Source: Manihot esculenta
Taxonomy: Eukaryota > Streptophyta > Magnoliopsida > Malpighiales > Euphorbiaceae
DNA length: 64,000 bases
Direction of reading: 5' to 3'
Assembly (NCBI RefSeq): GCF_001659605.2
Contig: NC_035170.2
Coordinates: forward strand, 19,046,948-19,110,947
In this document: piece after piece, positions 34,949 through 44,559 of the stretch
Layout of the letters: each line of letters begins with the position of its first letter
Position numbering within the stretch: position 1 is the first letter of the stretch
Notes under the pieces: generated by a model
Databases searched by the model: none
What the model was told of the DNA's origin: nothing
What the model saw: only the letters and a program-made list of their open reading frames with translations
Program-made: the position numbers and the translations under genes

Positions 34949-37189
34949 TGTAACGACCCCAAAACGGACCGTCACCGGCGCTAGGATTCAGGTCGGCTTA
35001 AGGCCGCCAGAACCCGTAGCAAGCCTGCTATACTCTCTGTGTACCTGTGAATCTCATACATGATCATACATTTTTTTGTGAAAAATAAAATTCTTTTCTG
35101 AACCAAGGCTTAACCTGTGCATGCACTATCACTGTACTCGGCACTCTGTACTCTGTGCCCTGTCCCCCTGACTAGAGCTTGCTCTAGATGGGTTATCTGA
35201 TACCTGTTAAGCCTGATTTTTTACATACTCTGAAAAACATATACATATACAGATCATGTACAGAAACTAAAGATTTACAATACAACATTATGTCAAGCAC
35301 AAATCTAACTGAAAACACAACTATTACATCTCTTTAAATGTTACATGTCCACTGTAAGGCTATTACAAGTTTCTTCCTGTACTATTCTGACCTTCCCCTG
35401 TATACTGCACAATGAATCCTGCAACACTGGGATTAAGGGAGTGGGATGAGCTCTATAGCCCAGTGAGTAGAATAATAAAATCAGTCACAAAATATGATCT
35501 CATGGAATGCGTCATATCACAAACAAGCCACATCAAGAGTAAACCTGTCACCACATAGTCTCAGTAACTTCCGTGCCAGGGCGTAGAATCGAGCACCTGG
35601 TCTTCCTGTCATATATATATATATATAATACTGCTGTACTTACCATTGCCAGGGCGTAGTCAAAGGCTCCTGGTCTTTGCTATACCAGCCAGGGCGTAGT
35701 CAAAGGCTCCTGGTCTTACTCAGAGACTATTGGATCATTCAGCATTTACTCACACCAATAATTAACAATGCAATGCAACACATTTGTGAATACTAATGCA
35801 ATCAACCTATTTACATAATCATGATGTATGAGATATGCTAAAACGTTTCATTGTTTCAAACATTAAGTATTAATTCCACTCACCTCTGGCTCTGGACTGA
35901 CTTTGCAGGTTCAGTAAACTCTGGAGCAGTACTCACTGCTGCTCTCTCTGGTTCCTCTGGTCTGTATAAACACATAAAGACTTAAATGAGGGACCAAACT
36001 ACCTTAAGAATAACTCTATTACTCCACAAACTTCCCCTTAAACTCACTCTAAAACTCATGCAAAACATGCAAAAGAAAAGCTGGACAGAACACTTTCGGC
36101 GGCAGGTTCGGCGGCCGAATGTCCTTTCCAGAGACGAAACTCAAGCACCTTCGGCGGTCGAAACTCAATCTTCGGCGGCCGAACCCTTTCGGGGGCAAGC
36201 TTCGGGGGCCAAAACACACTCCAGAGACGAAAGTCTCTTCCTTCGGCGGCACCTTCGGCGGCCGAATCCCCCAAACAGAGCCGAACATGCAAAAACACTC
36301 AGGGGCAAGCTGTGGCAACCAAGCCACCATGCAAGAGGTTCGGCGGCCGAATGAACCTTCGGCTGCCGAACCTGAGTTCATCCAGAACTCAGCTTCAACG
36401 GCAAACCATCTCCTCCTTCCCTTTAACACTTTCTAACATGCATCCTTCACGTATTCAACACACATATACTCAAGTATATGTTCACAGGGGTCCAAAACTA
36501 GCGAATAACCCCAAACAACAAAACAAACATAACACATCAACATGTATACATACATAAATCATCAAAAACTACCATGAATAACCTAAGCATGCTTCTCCTT
36601 CCTTTAACCCTTCAGAAAACATATAAACAGGGTCTAAAACTGCCCTTACCTCTGGAAACAGGAAGATACACACACTGAACAAAGGAAAAAACAGATCAAC
36701 CTCTCTTCAAACTCTCAAAATCTCAAAAGCGTAACTTTTGTTTCTCTCAACTCTCAATACCTTTGCAAGCACCTCAAACTGCTGTAAGAACAACCAAAAA
36801 CATGTACAGATGAGTCATAAGAGACGTGGCCATTCCATGGCAAGAATCTGAGGCCAACACTTGTAAAAAAAACATGACTCAGCTCACTAGCCAACTCAGC
36901 TTCGGCTGCCCAATCGCATGCGAAACCATGCAACATTCGGGGGCCGAACTTGAATTTTGGAAGCCGAACATTGGGCACTTTCGGCGGCCGAACTTACCTT
37001 CGGCGGCCGAACTTGGCTGAAGTCTCCATGAACTATTTTTCTTCAAAACTCAAAACTATATAACTTATAAACCTTAAAACACATCATAACACTTAGAAAA
37101 CAAAACTCCTACCCTTTTCTCGAATCCCAGCACCCTGGATTCCACCAGACAATAGGAATTCCGGTGCCGGATTCTAGCCGGGTATTACA
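34949..37189 (-). repeat. Tek-C 5' LTR
   Basis: 2241 bp, matching 31357-33595. Donor-like site at 36649; exon-2-like segment at 35884-35961. Confidence 0.94.
35884..35961 (-). other. Predicted leader exon 2 of Tek-C (78 bp)
   Basis: Minus strand: a good acceptor (GTGTTTATACAG|) precedes and CAGAG|GTGAGTGG follows. This is the clearest acceptor among the Tek LTRs. Confidence 0.5.
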
Positions 37190-37194
37190 TCTGC

Positions 37195-37390
37195 CTTAGT
37201 CCCAGTTTCTAAATCTTCTGCTGCAGTCCCTGCTTCTAATGAGCCCGTTCCTGTGAACGTGGAGTTGATTTCTCATGACCTCCCAACATCCAGCGCTTGG
37301 CATTAGCTCTAATCCAGACGCCCTCTCTCCTGGAGGATCCGAACCTGACCGTTCTGTTAACCAAGAATGCCCCAAGGCCCGAGGCCCATC
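37195..37390 (+). pseudogene. Transposase_28-like gag-like gene, 3' piece (linker)
   Basis: Continues the Ser/Pro-rich linker after Tek-C, with one TCTGC target copy joining the halves. It stops at 37393, where a new TGTAACACCC sequence begins. No conserved domain; assigned by continuity only. Confidence 0.45.
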
Positions 37391-37392
37391 GC

Positions 37393-38603
37393 TGTAACAC
37401 CCTTACCCATCTATAAAATAGCTGAGAAAATGATGCCACATACTATACTATATGCAATTATATATATAGACTTAAATTAGCTTTTACATTATTAATTATT
37501 ATTTAATTTATTTAAATATAGGTTAATTCACAAAAATAATTGTAAATGGAGAAACTACAAAAGTCTTCCATATTTATCAATAATTATCCCTGTGAAAAAT
37601 AGTAATAAATTCTTAATATTTACTCAATTGACACTATTAAATCTATAAATAGAACATATTAATATAAAGTAGAAAACATATTGATTTACATTTTTACTAT
37701 TTTCAACACTCATTTACAGACTCCTGGTAGACTACTTATATACATACCAAACATAAACAACCTATTTACAAACTTGAGATTAACCGGTTATGATGATGTT
37801 CTCCATACTGATGCAGAACTAGACTTCTTATTGTTCCTTTGTCTACTACCTGCGCATGGAAAAGTCCAATACGTTGAGTTTGCACCCAGTAGGTGACTAA
37901 TAATATATTCATACAAGTTATAAACAAGAATACACATGACAATTATAACAAAATTATTTAATTAAACGTGTAAAAATTTTGTATATCTATAGGTGAAAAA
38001 TGAGCAAATTAAGTCATGCAATTATATACACGTAAGGTCATTCATAATATGGTAACCCTCTTGTATACATGCTTATAAGGTATTAATAAGCCATATAATT
38101 AAATCTTAATCCCTATAAACTCTTAGCAGATAAATTAGCTAGATAAGGAAAAACTGTGTCTGTATAGCACAAAGTGCCAAACTGTATGGCCTAAGGGTCG
38201 AATATTGTGCCTATATGGCTCAAAAATCGAGAAACTATATGACACATGGTATGTCGAAAATATCATATCATGTAGCCTATTAGGGCATAGTACTGCAAAA
38301 CTGTATATGGTATGACATACCTTTATTTTGTCTATGACTCCCACCAAAGTTTACTAGGGTCAAGAATGCATATCTACATGTTAAATATTTATTTATACTA
38401 AAATTATTTATTTAGATGCTTAACATATTGAAACATGCAAGCATTTCGAATTATACATTTCTAAGCAAGCATGTCGATAAAACAAGTTCTAAAAATCATA
38501 CATGTGTATATAATAGACTATATTCAGTCATGAACATAATATTCAGTCATGAAAATATTGCTATTTCATTAAGAATATGTGTGTAAAGTTTTAGTTTATT
38601 AAG
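37393..38603. other. Possible LTR start (TGTAACACCC), otherwise AT-rich with no gene
   Basis: TGTAACACCCTTACCC at 37393 has the look of a plant gypsy LTR end and abruptly terminates the gag-like relic. A TATAAAATAGC motif follows near 37414. I found neither an LTR partner nor a target duplication, and the Athila element at 38604 interrupts the sequence. No coding region. Confidence 0.4.
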
Positions 38604-39961
38604 TGATAGAGCATATTTTAGTTTATATTATCATAATCGTATTGATGTTTATTTACACCTTTTCTACCTAATTTTGTGGTTTTAATCATGTTTTGCAGAT
38701 ATTAGGTGTAAAGAGACAATCTGGAGAAAATGCTCTTAAAACTGCCAAAAAGTGCCAAATATGAAAAGTGCCAAAAAAGGGAAGTTTTCAAATAAGGAAA
38801 GTTTTCAGAAAATAAAAGTCTTCAAATAAGGAAAGTGTAGAAGCAAAAGCAAATAAGGAAAGCTCAGTCAGAAGATTATTTGAAATTCAAAATGCAGATC
38901 TTTCTTTCCTTATTCAAAGATGAGCACACACTGCAGCAGCCAAATCTTCCTATTTAGGCAGCAAGATTTCAAGAAGATGCACTTGCCTCTTCCACATTCA
39001 GCATTCAGCATTCAAAATTCAAACGAAGACTCCACCTAAAAAGAAAAGACTGGACATATATCTTTTCACTTCTGCACATTAATGACTGCACGCTCTCCTT
39101 CCTCTTCTGCAGTCCATGCGCACGCCACTTGCCTCTTGAAGCCAAGGCGCGCGCCCTTCCTCTTCTGAAAGCCTTGGGACGTGCCTCTTTCCTTCTAAAG
39201 CTCAAGCCATGCATCCTTCCTCTTCTAAAAGCATTAATGCATGATTCTTTCCTCTTCTGAAGACAAGCCGCGTGTCTCCTTCCCTCTGGTGAGCTTGCAA
39301 CGCGATACTTTCCTCTTTTGCAACAACTTGGGCAGCAAGTTGTACATGGACAGCATCTTGGGCAGCCTCTTCACTAATTAGGAGGCAAGGGAGACCTAGG
39401 GCAGCATCTAATCCTATTTAAAGAGAGCATAAGGCCAGCCGCACAACTCTTCTACCTCTCTCCACGTTTTTGCAACTCCTTTGGCACAAGACTCTCATCC
39501 GGCTCCATCTTCTTCTTCTTTTCTTTTTATTTCTGATTTTGTTTCAGCCTTGAGTGGCTGAAACCTTTTATCTAGTTGAGGATTAGTTAAAACTAAGGTT
39601 GTTTTATGGGTTGTGAGATCTGAACACACATTGTTTGTCTTTTGGTTATTCAATATTCATACAGTTCATGCTTGAAATCTATTATTACTTTGTTGTTTTG
39701 ATCAAATTGGCCACTTGATTCTTGATTGCAAGGTAATTAATTGTTAGTTTGGATAATTTTTAGTCCGTAATTGCTGGAATTATTCAAACATAAGAACACT
39801 TGGTGTAACAACTAAGGAATTGTATGATCTAGTAACATCTCATGCATTTGAGTAGTTAGGATTAGATCTCTCTCTTTCTTCATGCAATTAACAGTTGTTT
39901 TGATGCCTAAGGCCCAAGGACGTTCCTTGGCAATTTGTTAATTAGTAATTAATTAGAGGAC
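38604..39961 (+). repeat. Athila 5' LTR, left part
   Basis: Starts TGATAGAGCATATTTTAG. A TATTTAAAG box near 39414 is a likely TATA element. Ends at Tek-E target copy AGGAC (39957-39961). Confidence 0.93.
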
Positions 39962-40140
39962 TGTAATACCCGGCTAGAATCCGGCATCGGGATTCCTGCC
40001 TTCCGGCGGAATCTAGGGTGTTGGATCTCTCTAGAAGGGGTAAAATGTGTCTTCTAAAATGTTTTTCACATGATTTCATGGTTTTAAATGGAAAAGAATT
40101 TAGTTTTGAAAAGAAAAAGACCAAGGAGGCAATTGCCAGG

Positions 40141-40327
40141 TTCGGCCGCCGAAAGTGAAGTTCGGCCGCCGAACATGGGAAGGCTTCGGGAGCGCCTTTG
40201 GCCTCCGAAAGTCTTGTTTGAACGAGCCAAGGTTCGGCCGCCGAAAGTCAAGTTCGGCCGCCGAACATGCATGAGTTTAGGGGGCACGTTAGGCTGCCGA
40301 AGGTCTTCGACCAGGCCACCTATAAAG
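40141..40327 (+). promoter_or_regulatory. Tek-E LTR promoter: four perfect palindromes plus TATA box
   Basis: Four copies of TTCGGCCGCCGAA, in two pairs each spaced 20 bp start to start, precede CACCTATAAAGG (TATAAAG at 40321-40327). The duplicate is in the 3' LTR at 44739-44925. Confidence 0.7.
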
Positions 40328-41139
40328 GGCCCTCAGATCGGAAAAGGGCGAGTTTTCTCCCCATTCTCGAGCTCAGGTGAGTTTATGCCTTCCTTTGGTC
40401 GTTTTCGTGTTTTCTCTACCCATCTCTCAAGTTTTTCATGATTTCTACCCTTGTGTTTGAAGATTTAAAGCTTAAAAGGAGTTTTGGGAGCTTGGAGCTT
40501 TTGGAGCTTGGATCCTCCACACCTCCGAGTTAGGGGTCACACCACCCTCGATCTTCAAGAGGTAAGTGTAGATCCTTGTTTCCCTAGTGTTTTTATGAAG
40601 TTTTTGATGGTTGAGTATGAGTAGATATGCATGTTTAGGTATATGTGGGTTTTATACCCAATGTATGTTATGTGATGTTTGTGTTGAAGAGTTTATGTTA
40701 TTTTATGCTCCTTTATGCTTGTGGGAGTGAGTATGCATGTTTGGGAGAGAGTATGTAAGGATTTGGGGTGTTTTGAGTTCGGTTTTTGGCTTGGCAGAAT
40801 CGGACCTGTCGTCCAGAGGGGACCAGGTTCGGCCGCCGAAAGGAGTTTCGGCCGCCGAACCTGCATGGGAGGCAGTCTTTAGGCTGCCGAATGTGCCCCC
40901 GAAGGAGGGACTTTCGTTTCTGTCCTAGGGTTTCGGCCGCCGAACCTGCCGCCGAACCTACCCGAGTTTCGTCTCTGGAAGGGACTTTCGGCCGCCGAAG
41001 GTGCCGCCGAAAGTGCCCTGTCCAGCCGTTTCTTGGGTGTTTTCCATGCATGCTTAAGTGATGTTTAGAGGGGTTTTTGGGGAGTTGTTTATGAGTTGTT
41101 AGAAGGTGTTTGGCACCTCATTCGAGTCCACCTGTGTAG

Positions 41140-41209
41140 GATCGGACCCGAGAGACCGAGGAGGCCAGTAGTGCTAGCAGTTGCAGAGTCAGTCAACGTC
41201 TGCCAGGAG
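41140..41209 (+). other. Predicted leader exon 2 of Tek-E (70 bp)
   Basis: Bounded by CCTGTGTAG| and CAGGAG|GTGAGT. Predicted intron 1 is 40562-41139 and intron 2 is 41210-42656, ending TTGTTCTTCAG|. Confidence 0.5.
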
Positions 41210-42386
41210 GTGAGTAGAACTAAACCTAATCTTTTATGCACAAAATCTAATGCCTAAAGCATGTTCATGCATCATGATTATATGTAGTAGGTTGATTGCA
41301 CTAGTTTCACGAATATGACGCATTGCATTATTTGATGTTGATGGAGGAAGGGTGGACCGAGGCGACTTCAATAGCCCATATCTGTCACGAGTCTTGTCTT
41401 AGTCCTTTGAGAGCCGGACAAGTACATGTAGGAAAGTCCATGTGAGCTCTCTGTGGACCAGACACCATGTCATGTATGTTACAGGCCTTTGTGAGCTCCT
41501 ATGGGGGAGCCGGGCACCGACAGAGGGATTTTTGATGTCATGTCCATCCTCTGAGAGGAAAGATGCATGCAAAAAGTCAGACTCTCAGAAACCAGGGTCC
41601 GTGGGGAATACATCTTGCATAAGCCCCCGAGACGGACAAGATTATGTGAATTCTCTGTGTTATGACGCATTTCATGAAAGCATGAATAAGAATAAGTTAA
41701 ATGAATAATAATATACCTAAAAATGGAGGAATTAAAGCAAATGTTTTTAGTTTAAAATGAACTGTTTTCTCTGTTTCTACTCACTGGGCTTTTAGCTCAC
41801 CCCTTTCCCCTAACCCCAGTGTTGCAGGTTTAAGTCAGAGCTCAGAAGCCAGCAGGGTAAAGATTAAGAGACGTGTGTTTTATGTGATACTTTATGTTTA
41901 TGTATCAGTTTAGTAGTTTTAGAAGTGGACATGTAACATAAGTTGATGTAATGTAATTTGAGATAATGTATGTAGCTGATTGTAGAGTTAATGTTTATGG
42001 ATTAGCGTGTGCTTGGCCCTATCGACTGGTTAGTCCCTGTTAATGCATGGTTATGTCTATGTTATATGTTGAGTTGAGAACCAAACTTGAGGCATGTAAT
42101 GTTACCCCATTGGAGTATATGATGAGGACTCCAGTGGAGGTTTTATGATTTTATGATGTATGTTTCATGTCAGGATACATGCACAGGTCAGGTTTGGGTT
42201 CATCAGATGTTCAGTTTTCATGTTTTTTTTATGGTTAAGTTTTAATCATGTATGGGTTTTGACCAGGTAATAGTATGTATGTTTGGCTTGCTACGGGTCC
42301 CGGCGGCCTTAAGCCGATCTGGATCCTAGCGCCGGTGGCGGTTCGGGCCGTTACAGAGGGGTATCGGTTTCCGGGTCGTTACAGAA

Positions 42387-42398
42387 TGGTATCAGAGC
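42387..42398 (+). other. Tek-E primer binding site (initiator-Met tRNA)
   Basis: TGGTATCAGAGC, 3 bp after the 5' LTR. Confidence 0.94.
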
Positions 42399-42666
42399 TT
42401 TGGGCCTCAAGAGTACGGTGTTTTGAGCAAGGATGCTCAGGGATGAAGGTATCCCACATCGGAAAGAGGTTGGCTTAGAGGTCATAGAAGGGCAAGCACA
42501 ATAAGAAAGATCAAGAGTAAAATCATGTCCACTAGGATAGGATGTTGAGTCCTGTCTTGATGATGATGTGTAATGCCATGATTTTATGCATGTGCATTAA
42601 TGTTATGTATGATATGCTATGTATGATTGATTGTATGCTCGTGTGTTGTTCTTCAGAGGAGCCAGA

Positions 42667-43434
42667 ATGCGAGGTGCTCGTCGATCTGTGGAATCGACTG
42701 GAGTTCCATCTGAGAGGGAAGGTTTGGACACCTTTCCCCCTGCTCTACCAAGAGCGCAGTCATGGGGAGTTAGCAGATGGGAAACATCAAGGGACCCTGG
42801 AAGGTCTTTTGACGCAAGCAGAGAAGGAATGGCTCCAAGAAGGATGTCAGCTAGTATGAGGGAAGTGGAGATGGATGTTCAGAGAAGGGATGTCAGTATG
42901 GGAGTCAGAGTACCTGAAGAAGGTATGGGAGATTCTCAGGAGGATGCTCAGACTCAGGATTCTAGGATCTCAGGTTCAGGAGGGATTGATCCCTCCACTC
43001 TGAGTACAGCCTCCACGAAAAGCAAGAAGTGGGGCAGAACCCTGAGGGGGAAGAAGAAGAAGTTCTGGAAGACTTTGAAGGCTAGTTTGGGTTTTGGTGG
43101 CTCAAGCTCTGGCTCAGGCAGTTCAAGGTGCTTGAGGTGCGGAAGGCCGCACAAAGGAGCCTGTCGGTTTGGAACGACAGCTTGTTTTAGGTGTGGACAG
43201 GAAGGACACATAGCACGTGAGTGTCCTACTGTGCCCCGGTTAGCACAGTCTCAGCCAGTAGCTTCAGCCATAGTTCAGGTTAGCGGTCGAGGCAGAGGAA
43301 GAGGGTCAGTCCCTCATTCCTCAGGTTTCCGTAGAGAAGGTCCGTCAGCTCCAGCTCGGATCTTCACCCAAGCTCAGCAGGAGGCAGACACATCAAACAT
43401 GGTGGTGTCAGGTACGCTCACTTTGATGTTCTGA
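42667..43434 (+). CDS. Tek-E truncated Gag: N-terminus joined to zinc knuckles
   Basis: 255 codons from the ATG at 42667 (MRGARRSVESTG), 10 bp after the predicted acceptor. About 95 N-terminal residues match the start of Tek-A/B Gag, up to DSQEDAQTQDS. The frame then passes straight to the basic linker (STKSKKWGRTLRGKKKKFWK) and the two knuckles, CLRCGRPHKGAC and CFRCGQEGHIAREC. The retrotransposon gag (capsid) core is entirely missing, about 250 residues relative to Tek-B. It ends in the pre-protease linker (ARIFTQAQQEADTSN). It could act only as a nucleocapsid-like RNA binder. Being open in the youngest element fits either recent origin or a retained role. Confidence 0.8.
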   Translation: MRGARRSVESTGVPSEREGLDTFPPALPRAQSWGVSRWETSRDPGRSFDASREGMAPRRMSASMREVEMDVQRRDVSMGVRVPEEGMGDSQEDAQTQDSRISGSGGIDPSTLSTASTKSKKWGRTLRGKKKKFWKTLKASLGFGGSSSGSGSSRCLRCGRPHKGACRFGTTACFRCGQEGHIARECPTVPRLAQSQPVASAIVQVSGRGRGRGSVPHSSGFRREGPSAPARIFTQAQQEADTSNMVVSGTLTLMF

Positions 43435-44520
43435 TGTGCATGCTTTTGTGAACCTTGGTGTTTCTCTTTCCTTAGTTACTCTAAAGAGTCGTCGAGGGGT
43501 TGGGTTGATAACTTCTAGGCTAGAGTGTTCTCTTAGGGTCAGTGGACCCAAGTGTGATCCATCTGAGGCAGAGTCAGTCTGCCGGTTCAGTTCAGGTGTC
43601 AACTGAGGGTAGAATCCATCCACCCGATTTTGAGGTCTTGGACTTGAATGTTCAGACGTCACTCTCGGAATGGATTGGGTTTCTACTTGTGGTGCTACCT
43701 TGGTCCGTAGAGACTGGGTGGCCAGGTTCAGAGGACAGGATGGGTCAGAGGTAGTCTTTGGAGGGGACAGTGTAGGTTGCCTAGAAGTTTGATGTCAGCC
43801 TGTCAGGCTCATAGGGTGCGTAGGAGGGGTTGTCAGAGGGTTCTAGTTCTTGCTGGAGAGTTAGCAGTCAGGTCGGGGAACCAGCCTCAGTGCCAGTTGT
43901 TAGAGAGAGGGTTCTTAGATGTCTTCCCAGGCGAGTTGTCAGGTTTACCATCTGTCGGGGAGTTAGAGTTTGGTATAGGAGTGGTGTCTGGACGCAGAAC
44001 CATTTCTACCCTTCCCTATAGGATGGCGCCTGCATAGAGAGAGGTAGCCGTAGAGTAGAGGCGAGACTTGGTAGACAAGGGGTTTTGTCCGACCTAGTAC
44101 CTCACTCTGGATTGCTCCAGTATGGTTGTGGGAAACGAAGGATGAATCCTTGAGACTTTGTAACGACTGTAAGCGGTTAAACAAGGTCACTACCAAGGGC
44201 AGGTATTCCCATGTAGGATGGATGATCTATTGGGACAGCTAGTAGGAGCTGTTTGTTTTTCCAAGATAGATCTGAAATTCGGGTACTACCTGTGAGAGTT
44301 AGAGTTAGTTTTGGGTTAGTAGTGAGAAGAAGCCAGTTAGTAAAGATGAGAAGAGAAGAGTAAGAGCAGAGAAGGAGGAAGATAGAGAAGGATCAGAGTA
44401 GCGCAGCAGAAGCTTGTGGAGTTTAGGAACCTGGGAGTTCTTACTCCAGCGTTTGGTGTCTCTCTTTGGAGAGAAGCTTTAGGATCCACTTGCTTGCTTG
44501 CATGCTTGTGTTTTTCGTTT
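43435..44520 (+). pseudogene. Tek-E fossil protease/RT remnant
   Basis: Traces in mixed frames: a decayed PR (LECSLRVSGPK near 43520, and HPPDFEVLDLNVQTS near 43620, where Tek-B has DLVVLDLTDFDVILGMDWL), the PR-RT linker (ASVPVVRERV near 43890; FLDVFPGELSGLP near 43915), YRMAPA near 44020 and a KVTTKGRY stretch with the decayed FSKIDL block near 44185-44280. Large internal deletions are evident. The parts near 44185-44290 and 44430-44500 resemble Tek-A 17535-17640 and 18440-18500. Confidence 0.65.
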
Positions 44521-44521
44521 T

Positions 44522-44559
44522 AACATTCGGGGACGAATGTTTTTGTAAGGGGGGTAGAA
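44522..44559 (+). other. Tek-E palindrome and polypurine tract
   Basis: Perfect arms AACATTCG (44522-44529) and CGAATGTT (44534-44541) around GGGA, then GTAAGGGGGGTAGAA, then the 3' LTR at 44560. Confidence 0.9.

Larger units (their letters stand above)
31357..37189 (-). mobile_element. Tek-C: internally deleted Ty3/gypsy element with a fused gag-integrase frame
   Basis: Minus-strand element with LTRs 34949-37189 (5') and 31357-33595 (3') and an interior of only 1353 bp. TCTGC is duplicated at 31352-31356 and 37190-37194. The LTRs are 2241 and 2239 bp; the 2-bp difference is one AT unit in an (AT)n run. I counted about twelve substitutions between them. The interior retains primer site, gag start, integrase C-terminal half, chromodomain and polypurine tract. 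RT, RNase H, PR and most of gag are missing. Confidence 0.93.
39962..42383 (+). repeat. Tek-E 5' LTR
   Basis: TGTAATACCC...GTCGTTACA. It carries palindromes at 40141, 40161, 40233 and 40253 upstream of TATAAAG, a donor-like site at 40562, a second palindrome group at 40828, 40847, 40932 and 40987, and the exon-2-like segment 41140-41209. A (gagctc)-containing repeat region lies at about 41440-41640. Confidence 0.96.

Noticed and set aside
40084..40441. Many LTR frames with repeated SAAE, FGGRT or RRPN motifs on both strands
   Set aside because: These are six-frame readings of the GC-rich 13-bp palindrome; the motif is kept as DNA, not in a fixed frame.
41442..41708. 88-residue frame repeated exactly at 46040
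   Set aside because: It is repeated only because it sits in both LTRs of Tek-E; no counterpart frame in the other Tek LTRs.
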